Assembly (NCBI GenBank): GCA_937996605.1 | Contig: CALKVB010000245.1 | Span: 1-7,909 of the forward strand | Length of the DNA: 7,909 nt | DNA from: an uncultured Oxalobacteraceae bacterium | Lineage (GTDB): Bacteria > Pseudomonadota > Gammaproteobacteria > Burkholderiales > Burkholderiaceae_D | Direction of reading: 5' to 3' | Made by a program: the position numbers and the translations under genes | Shown here: positions 1 to 7,035 of the stretch, in pieces | Layout of the letters: each line of letters begins with the position of its first letter | Position numbering within the stretch: the first letter of the stretch is position 1 | The notes under the pieces: generated by a model | The model's database searches: none | Told to the model about the DNA's origin: nothing | Seen by the model: the letters and a program-made list of their open reading frames with translations, nothing else

Positions 1-23
1 CCTACACGACGCTCTTCCGATCT
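1..23 (+). other. Illumina adapter remnant (not genomic)
   Basis: The first 23 bases, ending GCTCTTCCGATCT, are identical to the 3' end of the standard TruSeq read-1 adapter/primer. The ligation junction is expected right after this TCT, so genomic sequence starts at 24. The frame of tamA happens to stay open through the adapter, so a gene caller could add up to seven artificial residues to the truncated gene. The match is read directly from the sequence against a well-known adapter. Confidence 0.97.
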
Positions 24-1697
24 AAGTTAAGTAGGCTTAATGGGAATTTAGCTGGCCTTCTCGAAGAGCATATTCCAGTCTTATCCTCTTCCGCTGAAAG
101 TCAGTTTGTGAATCCTAGTCTGTTGCGGAAATTACAGGGGGATATCCAATCGATATTGTCGACCGAAGGGTACTTTTCTCCTCAAATCAGCTTTCAAAAA
201 AATAGTAGCGCAAATCTTATCGATGTGATCGTAAACGCAGGCCCACAAACTATCATCAAAGAAGTGCAAATACATTTTACGGGCGCGTTAGCAGATGCAG
301 TGGAGGCCGGGGATGTCGCCGCGATACAAAAGAAGAAGGAGCTCGAAAGCGCTTGGTTGTTACCCAAAGGCGAAGCTTTCCGACAGTCGCAGTGGAATGA
401 AGCAAAAACGCAATTGATGGAAGCCTTGAAAGCGAATTTGTACGCAGGTGCGAGCTTGACCGCGAGTCGCGCAAACATTGATCCAGAGACGGCAACTGCC
501 GTGATCGAGTTAGAAATTGATAGCGGTGTGCCTTTTTTCTTTGGCGACCTGCAGGTGACAGGCTTGGATCGTTATCCAACTTGGTTGTTAGATAGGTTTA
601 ATCCACCTAAAAAGGGCGACCCATATTCCAGTGCACGTCTGCTGGAGTTTCAGCGCGGTTTACAGAATTCAGCGTACTTTTCCACCGTTATTTTTAATCT
701 TGAACCTGATAGTGCCAAGGCCGACGCTTTACCAATTGAAGTGACTTTGAGTGAGCGACAAACGCGAGATTTGGGGTTGAGTGCTGGTTATAGCTCGAAT
801 ACTGGATTTCGGACTGAAGTCACCTATCGCGATCGCAATATTTTGGATCGTCTATGGGATTTGCGTTCAGCGGTGCGCTTAGAACAGAAACAACAGCTCA
901 GTTACGCGGACATCTACTTGCCGCCGACTGACCAACATCGTTTGGATTCGTTTGGTGTATTGTTTGATCGAAGTAATATCGAAGGACTCTTACAAACGCG
1001 TGCGGCATTTGCGGTCAAACGAACGACAATGCACGGGAGTTTGGAGCAAACCTTAGGCGCTAAATATTCAGAGGAAAAAGCGATACAAACCATCGCCCCC
1101 GGCTTGCGCGATGAAAAAAAGAGTCAAGCATTAGTTGCTAGTATCGGCTGGACTTGGCGAGCGGTCGATGATTTGCTCGCTCCTCGCAAGGGGCATCGGG
1201 CGCAGTTTGAAACTATGGTCTCCAATCAGGCGATTATTTCAGACCAGTCCTTTGTTCGAGCCTATGGTAAGTACCAATATTGGCACCCCGTCGGCAAACA
1301 AGATAGTGTGCTTATTCGCTTGGAGTTGGGAAAGGTTTTCAGCAGTAGCGGTGATAATATTCCGAATGGTTATTTGTTCCGTACTGGCGGCAGCACTAGT
1401 GTGCGTGGCTATGCCTATCAAAGTTTAGGTGTGAAGTCTGGCGAAGCAGTATTGGGTGGTCGTATTATGGGCGTTGCCAGTGCAGAGTATGTACATTGGA
1501 TGGGATCCACGTTCGGGGTAGCGGGTTTCGTTGATAGCGGCGATGCGGCAGCAGATTGGAAGAGTTTTCAAGCGAAACAAGGGATAGGAATGGGGGCTCG
1601 AGTAAAAACCTTGGCGGGTCCGATCGCGCTCGATCTCGCTTATGGCAATAAGACCAAGAAGTTTCGGCTGGATTTTTCTATTGCAATTGCCTTTTGA
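24..1697 (+). CDS. tamA: TamA, outer-membrane Omp85-family translocation and assembly module subunit, 5' partial
   Basis: TamA is an Omp85-type outer-membrane beta-barrel that works with TamB in inserting autotransporters and other outer-membrane proteins. The reading frame is open from the adapter junction and gives 557 residues, about the length of mature E. coli TamA; only the signal peptide and perhaps a few residues are missing. From residue 1: POTRA1 about 1-76 (GYFSP at its end, like GYYQP in E. coli), POTRA2 about 77-168, POTRA3 from about 170 (PFFFGDLQVTG), and a 16-strand barrel from about 246. The loop-6 signature VRGY is at residues 460-463 (bases 1401-1412), preceded by FRTGG. 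The protein ends in Phe, the usual C-terminal signal for BAM-dependent insertion. The GTG at 108 is not the true start: residues coded before it (RLNGNLAGLLEEHI) continue the POTRA1 pattern seen in E. coli TamA. tamB follows 40 bases downstream, as a probable operon. The family is certain; true start lies outside the window. Confidence 0.95.
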   Translation, partial: KLSRLNGNLAGLLEEHIPVLSSSAESQFVNPSLLRKLQGDIQSILSTEGYFSPQISFQKNSSANLIDVIVNAGPQTIIKEVQIHFTGALADAVEAGDVAAIQKKKELESAWLLPKGEAFRQSQWNEAKTQLMEALKANLYAGASLTASRANIDPETATAVIELEIDSGVPFFFGDLQVTGLDRYPTWLLDRFNPPKKGDPYSSARLLEFQRGLQNSAYFSTVIFNLEPDSAKADALPIEVTLSERQTRDLGLSAGYSSNTGFRTEVTYRDRNILDRLWDLRSAVRLEQKQQLSYADIYLPPTDQHRLDSFGVLFDRSNIEGLLQTRAAFAVKRTTMHGSLEQTLGAKYSEEKAIQTIAPGLRDEKKSQALVASIGWTWRAVDDLLAPRKGHRAQFETMVSNQAIISDQSFVRAYGKYQYWHPVGKQDSVLIRLELGKVFSSSGDNIPNGYLFRTGGSTSVRGYAYQSLGVKSGEAVLGGRIMGVASAEYVHWMGSTFGVAGFVDSGDAAADWKSFQAKQGIGMGARVKTLAGPIALDLAYGNKTKKFRLDFSIAIAF

Positions 1698-1737
1698 TGT
1701 TTTATTCGCGGAACCGATTTAGTGGCCAGTATCGATA

Positions 1738-4700
1738 ATGACTTCATCGACTCCATCCAAAGAATTAAATAACAGCGAAAATAGTTCGCCTGTGAATGCG
1801 CGACCGTCATGGGCGAAGCGTTGGAGCCAACGTTGTGCTTGGACCATTTTGCTCACCTTTATTTTTGTTTTTCTGTTTGTTGCTTGGCTATTTCAAACTT
1901 CGAGCGGCACGCGTTTCGCATTAGAAACCGTACAGGAACTGAGTTTGCATCGCCTGCAGTTCAAAGGCATAGAGGGGCATTTGGCGGATAAAATCAGCCT
2001 GTCTGAATTTCAATATCAAGACAAAACAGAAACTATTGTTTTGTCTGGTCTTCAACTGGATTGGAATCCGTGGCAGTTATGGCGCGGTCAGTTAGAGCTA
2101 ACTTCCGTCAACGCTTCCAAACTACGCGTTTCAAGTAAGCCAAGTAACACGCCAATGGTGGCGCCTAAAAGTTTACAGTTGCCGTTGCCCATCCATATTC
2201 AACAAGCTGCAGTGGGTCAGCTAGCGGTCAATGAAGTTGCTGCAGACGGTAGCGAAAAGCAGCTGTTTAAGCTGCACGCGCTAACAGGTTCTGCAACAGC
2301 GTCTGCTCAAGACACGCGCTTACAGCTTAAGGCAGGTAGTCAGTGGGGTAATCTTGATGCTGATGTGATCTTGCGTAACCAAGCACCGTTTCAGACCCAA
2401 GCGAAGCTCAACTACACAGGGCAAGCTAATTCCGATATTCCAATGGTCAGCGCAGTTGTTGAAGTGAGTGGGTCTTTACTTGATCTTGATTTCAAAGCCG
2501 TCATCAAACAGATGCAACACGTGGCGAAAGAGGGAAAAGAAGTGCCAGGCGCAAATGGAAATCTACATTTGCGAGTATTGCCATTTGTCAGTAGACCGCT
2601 GAAATTAGCAAGGATTGACCTTAATAATTTCGATCCATCCCATTTGAATGTCAGCGCACCAAGCGCGCTGTTAGACGTTCAGCTTGACGTATATGATAAT
2701 GGTGAGCTGGATACGACAGACGTTAAGGATACGAAAGTCGTTGCAACTAGCAACAGTCAGAATTTAGGCAAAGTAAAGTCGAGTAAAACGAAGCAGCAAG
2801 TTGAGACAAAGTCAAAGCAAAATTCCTATGCCGAAAATCAATTTGCTATCAAAGGTAAGCTGGTTGTTCGCAATGCCCGCGCAAAGAGTTTTGATCAACA
2901 TGGCATACCATTTAAAGCAGCACTGGCGACCTTGAATTGGCGCCAGGATCGCATCCAATTGAGCGACCTACAATTGCAGATGTTGAGTGGTGGGTTTGTA
3001 GGCGATGCTCGATTGGATTTGCAACAGCATGCGTTGCCCGTCTTGGATGCGCACCTCAAAGCGAGCGATATTGACCTCTTGCATTTCGATAGTCGCTTGC
3101 GGCACACCCAAATTAAGGGTGAGCTAGAAATTCAGACTAAGCGTGAGCGATTCATTGATTTTCAGGTGCGGGCGAGTGATGCCCGTAATCGCCTTGATGG
3201 TAAGGCGAGTTTTGAATTTAATGCGGCAGGTAATAATGGCAGTTTGCATGTCGAGAAAGTGGAATTGCAGTCAGATCAATCTCTATTTGCCGGCTCTGGT
3301 GATATCAATTTTGAGGCACAAAAGCCATTTCAATTGCAGGGAAAGTTGACTCAGTTTAACCCAGCTTTGTGGAGTACGCTGCCCGCCGGTAAACTTGATA
3401 GTGAAATTAAACTCAATGGCACGCTCTCACCTAAAACCAGTTTGCAACTGCAGTTGTCTCAACTTGAAGGTGAATTTGCAGCGCACAAAATAAGCGGTCA
3501 AACTAAGTTTAATTGGATAGAAGATCAGCTATTGAACGTTGATAATCTTGATCTGCAATGGGGTAGAAATTCATTAGTCGCGAACGGTGTGATAGGAAAA
3601 ACTGATAGTGAATTGAATTGGCTTTTGAAAGCGCAAGACTTGAGTCCCATGGCTTCCGTACTTGGTATCCCGGTATCAGGGAAAGCTACTATCGACGGTA
3701 AGATCGGTGGTGTTTTTGGTGCATTGACAACCCGCCTTGATGCTCAGTTAGAGAGCTTCGCAATGAGACAATGGCGTATTGCTGAAGCAAGCTTGAAACT
3801 CACTTCCGGTGCAGGAAAGCAAGGTGCATTTAGTGTGGATTTGCAGGCAAAGCAAATGCAAACCGCTGCCATTAATTTGAATGTGAATAGTGCAGATGGT
3901 ACACCGCAGGAAAAGAAACGTACTTGGGCTGAAGTTTTACGTTTCCAACTGAGTGGCCATCGAGATGCTCATCATTTTGATTTGCAGACACAATTTGATA
4001 GAACCCATCGCACCGAATTGCGCGGAGATGGTGGGCTTGATTTATCCGATTTAGCCTCAGCAAATTGGAAAGGCATGTTTAATCATTTTAAATTAATTGG
4101 CTTCTCTGCTTCTCAGGCTAGAAATGAAGTGGTTGACTTGCAAATGTTGGCACCGTTGACTGTGGAATTCAGCCGAACGAAAGTGAGTCTGGGTAATGGG
4201 AAATTTGGTGGTGCGGTCGGTAAGTTTAATCTCGATCAATTTGAGTGGACGCCTATTTCTACCCAGGCTAAAGGCAGTGCAGATGATGTACGCGTGATGG
4301 AGCTGCTAAACGTGTGGAAGGCGCAATCTGCGGTTGCAGGAGATTTGCGCTTAGGTTTGAAATGGGATCTGCAATTAAAGGAAAGCGCTCAGGCAAAGAT
4401 CGAATTGCAACGTCAATCGGGTGATTTATTACTTACCGATGCTGACGGTACAGGGCAAGTCATGCCACTTGGCCTCACCGATTTACAGGCAAGTGTACAA
4501 GCGGGGGGATTGTTGCCGGGCACCGATGCCGAAAAGCTTCGCATTAAATTTGCTGCACAGGGAAAACGTTTGGGCCAGTGGCGAGCGAATCTTGATACGG
4601 AGTTGCGGCAAAAAGATGATAAATGGACGCTTGATTCAGAGGCTCCGGTAAGCGGTGAATTGCATGCGACCATGCCCGAATTGCAATGGTTAGCATCGCA

Positions 4701-6033
4701 AATAAGTTCTGAGTTTGGACTAAAGGGCGCAATGAATCTTGATGCCAAAATTGCGGGAAAAATGGGTAAGCCAACCTATCAAGCGCAAGTTGAAGGCAAG
4801 GGTTTGGAGTTGGCGGTGGCGTCAGAAGGCCTATTGTTCCCTAATGGCGAATTACGCGCCGAATTAACAGAAAAAACCGTAAAGTTACAGCAGCTCCATT
4901 TCAGTAATAAAATCAGTTTTATCCCAAAAGTAGACCAAACGCGTGACCTCAATTGGATGGGGCAGGAGGGTGAGTTTGTCGCCTCTGGTGAAATTAATTG
5001 GATAGAGAATAGTGGTGCGATCGCTATGCAATGGAAGAAATTTCCCCTGTTGCAAAGGAAGGATCGTTGGTTAGTGATGAGTGGAGATGCCAAGATTACC
5101 CAAGCAGATCGCGTGTGGTCGCTGATAGGTAAGCTTGGGGCCGATGCAGCTTACTTCAAATTGCCAAAAATGCCGCCACCGAGTTTGTCGAGCGACGTCA
5201 TTGTTAATCAAGCGATTAAATTGGATCCCGAGCAGAGTGATCTTGATGCAGATAGGAAGTCTTTTAAGACTAAACTTGATCTACAAATTGAGATGGGGCC
5301 TCGTTTTGTGTTTGTTGGACGTGGGTTGAATACCGCCCTGACTGGTAGTATGCGAATGCGCATGAATGATAATGGCAGTTTGCAAGCAAGTGGTTCAATT
5401 GCGACCAATGGTGGTCAATATGAAGGCTATGGTCAACAGCTTGAAATCGAACGAGGCATACTAAAGTTCCAAGGGTCGCCAAGCAATCCTTCTTTGAATG
5501 TTCGCGCTCTACGTAAAGGCTTGTTGGTAGAGGCGGGAGTTGAAGTGACTGGCAATGTCGCGAAGCCACAGGTGCGGCTCGTCTCCGAACCGAATGTGCC
5601 AGACAATGACAAAATTTCTTGGTTACTGCTAGGGCGTGAGGCTGACCAACTGGGCGTGAATGACGCTTCGTTATTATTGACAGCCGCGGGCGCTATTTTT
5701 GGTGCTGATGGCTCCGGTAATATCCCAAAAGATCTAGCACGTGGTTTAGGTTTTGATGAGTTTTCAATCGGCCCAGCGGAAAATGGCGGTTCTTCTAAAT
5801 TACCAAGCCAGACTATTGCAGGTGAAACTACCGTGGGTGCAGTGACGAATGACAACGTCTTGACCATAGGATGGCGCATGAAACCTGGTTTGGTATTATC
5901 GATTGAGCGCGGAATGTCTGATGCAAGTAGTGCGTTGAAGGCGAGCTGGCAATTAGGACGACGAGTTCGTTTGGTGGCAAGGACCGGAACGGATGTGAGT
6001 TTGGACGTGAAATATAGTTTTTCGTTTAATTAA
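1738..6033 (+). CDS. tamB: TamB, translocation and assembly module inner-membrane subunit (DUF490/AsmA-like)
   Basis: TamB is anchored in the inner membrane and spans the periplasm as a long beta-taco groove that docks on TamA. It supports outer-membrane protein assembly and, with related AsmA-like proteins, phospholipid transport. The 1431-residue product is slightly longer than E. coli TamB (about 1259). A short cytoplasmic tail is followed by one membrane segment at about 34-52 and then TSSGT, which matches the TSG after the E. coli anchor. The middle is repetitive amphipathic beta sequence, broken by a Lys/Ser/Gln-rich, probably disordered linker at about 322-367. The C-terminal TamB/DUF490 domain is clear: NGGQYEGYGQQLEIERG near 1224, LKFQGSPSNPSLNVRA, ISWLLLGRE, and the final YSFSFN. 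The end carries Asn after the last Phe, where E. coli TamB ends in Phe. The ATG at 1738 is the only sensible start, since an in-frame TAG lies at 1720-1722; no clear Shine-Dalgarno precedes it. tamA lies 40 bases upstream on the same strand. Confidence 0.96.
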   Translation: MTSSTPSKELNNSENSSPVNARPSWAKRWSQRCAWTILLTFIFVFLFVAWLFQTSSGTRFALETVQELSLHRLQFKGIEGHLADKISLSEFQYQDKTETIVLSGLQLDWNPWQLWRGQLELTSVNASKLRVSSKPSNTPMVAPKSLQLPLPIHIQQAAVGQLAVNEVAADGSEKQLFKLHALTGSATASAQDTRLQLKAGSQWGNLDADVILRNQAPFQTQAKLNYTGQANSDIPMVSAVVEVSGSLLDLDFKAVIKQMQHVAKEGKEVPGANGNLHLRVLPFVSRPLKLARIDLNNFDPSHLNVSAPSALLDVQLDVYDNGELDTTDVKDTKVVATSNSQNLGKVKSSKTKQQVETKSKQNSYAENQFAIKGKLVVRNARAKSFDQHGIPFKAALATLNWRQDRIQLSDLQLQMLSGGFVGDARLDLQQHALPVLDAHLKASDIDLLHFDSRLRHTQIKGELEIQTKRERFIDFQVRASDARNRLDGKASFEFNAAGNNGSLHVEKVELQSDQSLFAGSGDINFEAQKPFQLQGKLTQFNPALWSTLPAGKLDSEIKLNGTLSPKTSLQLQLSQLEGEFAAHKISGQTKFNWIEDQLLNVDNLDLQWGRNSLVANGVIGKTDSELNWLLKAQDLSPMASVLGIPVSGKATIDGKIGGVFGALTTRLDAQLESFAMRQWRIAEASLKLTSGAGKQGAFSVDLQAKQMQTAAINLNVNSADGTPQEKKRTWAEVLRFQLSGHRDAHHFDLQTQFDRTHRTELRGDGGLDLSDLASANWKGMFNHFKLIGFSASQARNEVVDLQMLAPLTVEFSRTKVSLGNGKFGGAVGKFNLDQFEWTPISTQAKGSADDVRVMELLNVWKAQSAVAGDLRLGLKWDLQLKESAQAKIELQRQSGDLLLTDADGTGQVMPLGLTDLQASVQAGGLLPGTDAEKLRIKFAAQGKRLGQWRANLDTELRQKDDKWTLDSEAPVSGELHATMPELQWLASQISSEFGLKGAMNLDAKIAGKMGKPTYQAQVEGKGLELAVASEGLLFPNGELRAELTEKTVKLQQLHFSNKISFIPKVDQTRDLNWMGQEGEFVASGEINWIENSGAIAMQWKKFPLLQRKDRWLVMSGDAKITQADRVWSLIGKLGADAAYFKLPKMPPPSLSSDVIVNQAIKLDPEQSDLDADRKSFKTKLDLQIEMGPRFVFVGRGLNTALTGSMRMRMNDNGSLQASGSIATNGGQYEGYGQQLEIERGILKFQGSPSNPSLNVRALRKGLLVEAGVEVTGNVAKPQVRLVSEPNVPDNDKISWLLLGREADQLGVNDASLLLTAAGAIFGADGSGNIPKDLARGLGFDEFSIGPAENGGSSKLPSQTIAGETTVGAVTNDNVLTIGWRMKPGLVLSIERGMSDASSALKASWQLGRRVRLVARTGTDVSLDVKYSFSFN
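2701..2838 (+). other. Low-complexity linker within TamB
   Basis: Codons for about residues 322-367 of TamB encode a polar stretch rich in Lys, Ser, Thr, Asn and Gln (for example KVKSSKTKQQVETKSKQ). It separates the N-terminal beta region from the next one, which resumes at FAIKGKLVVRN. This is probably a flexible or surface-exposed insertion interrupting the beta groove. The composition is read directly; the structural role is inferred. Confidence 0.55.
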
Positions 6034-6168
6034 GAACGGCTAAAGAAAGTGGTCAGCCAAATCATGGTAAAAGGCGTTATCTAAGACTCACCTTGCTAAT
6101 TGAATGCTGAGTACGATGACTGCGTTTATAATGATGCAGATCCAAATTGAGATGGGTATTTTGGTGTT
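6034..6168 (+). other. tamB-tolA intergenic region
   Basis: These 135 bases are the only sizeable non-coding gap. They hold a candidate sigma70 -10 element (6127-6132), a short open frame ending across the tolA start codon (6104-6172), and fragments resembling tamB. A GGCT/AGCC pair (6038-6041 and 6053-6056) sits just after tamB, but its loop is long and no T run follows, so it is not a convincing terminator. No remnant of tolR or tolQ is recognisable in any of the three forward frames. Confidence 0.7.
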
Positions 6169-6172
6169 ATGA
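6104..6172 (+). CDS. Candidate short leader ORF coupled to tolA
   Basis: This frame of 22 codons plus a stop begins MLSTM and ends MGILVL. Its TGA (6170-6172) overlaps the tolA ATG (6169-6171) as ATGA, a layout typical of translational coupling. Internal in-frame ATGs lie at 6116, 6131, 6134 and 6152. tolA itself has no good Shine-Dalgarno sequence: GGTG ends only two bases before the ATG, and GAGATGGG is too far upstream, so re-initiation after this frame is a plausible route to TolA synthesis. Against it, no start here has a strong ribosome site (GAG at 6109-6111 before 6116 is the best), and a transcript from the TATAAT at 6127 would include only the ATG at 6152. It may be chance. Confidence 0.25.
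   Translation: MLSTMTAFIMMQIQIEMGILVL
6105..6132 (+). promoter_or_regulatory. Candidate sigma70 promoter for tolA-tolB
   Basis: A perfect TATAAT lies at 6127-6132. The -35 position is poor: TGCTGA at 6105-6110 (16-base spacer) shares only two bases with TTGACA, and the better TTGAAT at 6100-6105 would need a 21-base spacer. There is no TGn extended -10. If used, transcription would start near 6138-6140, giving tolA a leader of about 30 bases. Context favours a promoter, because tolA is here cut off from the usual tolQR leader and lies 135 bases after tamB. Confidence 0.4.
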
Positions 6173-7029
6173 GTGAATTTACATACAACGCGGCAGCAGC
6201 ATCTGGGCCCGCCTATCGTGTTTCTGGGGAAACCTCCTGGAAATCTCTAGGTTTGGCTGGTTTTGTGCATCTCGCGTTGATTGCCTTCTTGTGGATAGGC
6301 GTGCAATGGCAGAGCAAGTCAACCGATTATGAAGAGGTTGAGGTGTGGGACCTTACATCGCGTCAAGCGGCACCTTTGCCTGTGGTCGAAGAACCGGTTC
6401 AGGAAGTGAAAGAAGTGGAGCCGCCGAAGGTCGTCGAAAAAGAAGTAGAAAAAGAAGTAGAAAAAGAAGATCCAGAGATTGCCTTAGAACTAGAACGCAA
6501 GCGTTTGGCTGCGGAAAAAAAACGCATTGCCGACGAAGAACTTGAGCGTAAGAAAGAAAAAGAAAAGCTCGCTGCTGAAAAACTGAAAAAAGAAAAACAA
6601 GAAAAAGAAGACGAAAAGAAAAAACTCGCCAAAGAGAAAGCAGCACGAGACAAAATGTTCGAAGAGGACATGAAGCGTCTCAACAATCAGGCAACTAAAA
6701 CGGGAAGTGGTGGTCTTGGTGATGCGGTAAAGTCGACGGGAAATAATCGCGGAGATCCAAGTTATTTGGCAAAGATTGGTGCGAAAGTGAAATCGAATAC
6801 TGCGTTCTCAGTGACTGATACTTCGTCGAATAATCCGACAGTAGAGTTCATTATCAATTTGTTCCCCGACGGCTCTCTGCGTGGTCCAGTGAAGAAAACA
6901 AAGTCGTCAGGCAATTTAGCTTTTGATGATGCGGTGGAGAAAGCAATCGAAAAATCGGTGCCATTCCCTCGCGACAAAACAGGTGATGTCCCAGCAAGTC
7001 TTGTCTATGTTCATAAAATGAAAGAATAA
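6169..7029 (+). CDS. tolA: TolA, Tol-Pal system inner-membrane-anchored periplasmic linker
   Basis: TolA joins the proton-driven TolQ-TolR motor in the inner membrane to TolB and Pal at the outer membrane, and is needed for envelope integrity and constriction at division. The 286-residue product has the three TolA domains. An N-terminal membrane segment at about 27-45 contains His34, the likely counterpart of E. coli His22 that contacts TolQR. A charged linker and long helix run from about 74 to 175, with VEKE repeats at 89-100 and Lys/Glu/Ala-rich heptads. A Gly/Ser hinge (GSGGLG, 179-184) leads to the C-terminal TonB-like domain at about 196-286, with FIINLFPDGSL, KSSGNLAFDDAVEKAIEKS and PFPRDKTG. 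It is shorter than E. coli TolA (421) because the helix is shorter, and has no cysteine, so lacks the disulfide of the E. coli C-terminal domain. An in-frame TGA at 6148-6150 limits the start to ATG 6169. tolB follows by 6 bases. tolQ and tolR are not upstream. Confidence 0.95.
   Translation: MSEFTYNAAAASGPAYRVSGETSWKSLGLAGFVHLALIAFLWIGVQWQSKSTDYEEVEVWDLTSRQAAPLPVVEEPVQEVKEVEPPKVVEKEVEKEVEKEDPEIALELERKRLAAEKKRIADEELERKKEKEKLAAEKLKKEKQEKEDEKKKLAKEKAARDKMFEEDMKRLNNQATKTGSGGLGDAVKSTGNNRGDPSYLAKIGAKVKSNTAFSVTDTSSNNPTVEFIINLFPDGSLRGPVKKTKSSGNLAFDDAVEKAIEKSVPFPRDKTGDVPASLVYVHKMKE
6433..6468 (+). repeat. 12-base tandem repeat in tolA coding VEKE
   Basis: Three head-to-tail copies of a 12-base unit (GTM GAA AAA GAA) encode VEKE three times, at TolA residues 89-100. 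Copies two and three are identical; copy one differs by a single base (GTC for GTA). The unit keeps the reading frame, so copy-number change would lengthen or shorten the linker ahead of the long helix without a frameshift. Confidence 0.85.
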
Positions 7030-7035
7030 GTATTG

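Noticed and set aside
1698..1737. Searched the tamA-tamB gap for a promoter, terminator or small gene.
   Set aside because: The 40 bases show no hairpin with T run, no good -35/-10 pair and no clear ribosome site; a simple operon gap is the best reading.
2160..5160. Repetitive beta-strand pattern of TamB considered as internal DNA repeats.
   Set aside because: The periodicity is at the level of alternating hydrophobic residues; no repeated DNA units were seen by eye.
5433..5879. Minus-strand open frame of 148 codons inside tamB.
   Set aside because: It lies wholly within the strongly conserved C-terminal domain of TamB, and its product shows low-complexity composition and no recognisable domain; it is a shadow of the coding strand.
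6037..6060. Possible rho-independent terminator after tamB (GGCT ... AGCC).
   Set aside because: The stem is four base pairs with an 11-base loop and no T run follows, so it is unlikely to terminate transcription.
6399..6686. Minus-strand frames with Ser/Phe/Leu-rich products opposite tolA.
   Set aside because: The composition is the direct complement of the Lys/Glu-rich TolA helix and has no independent coding signal.
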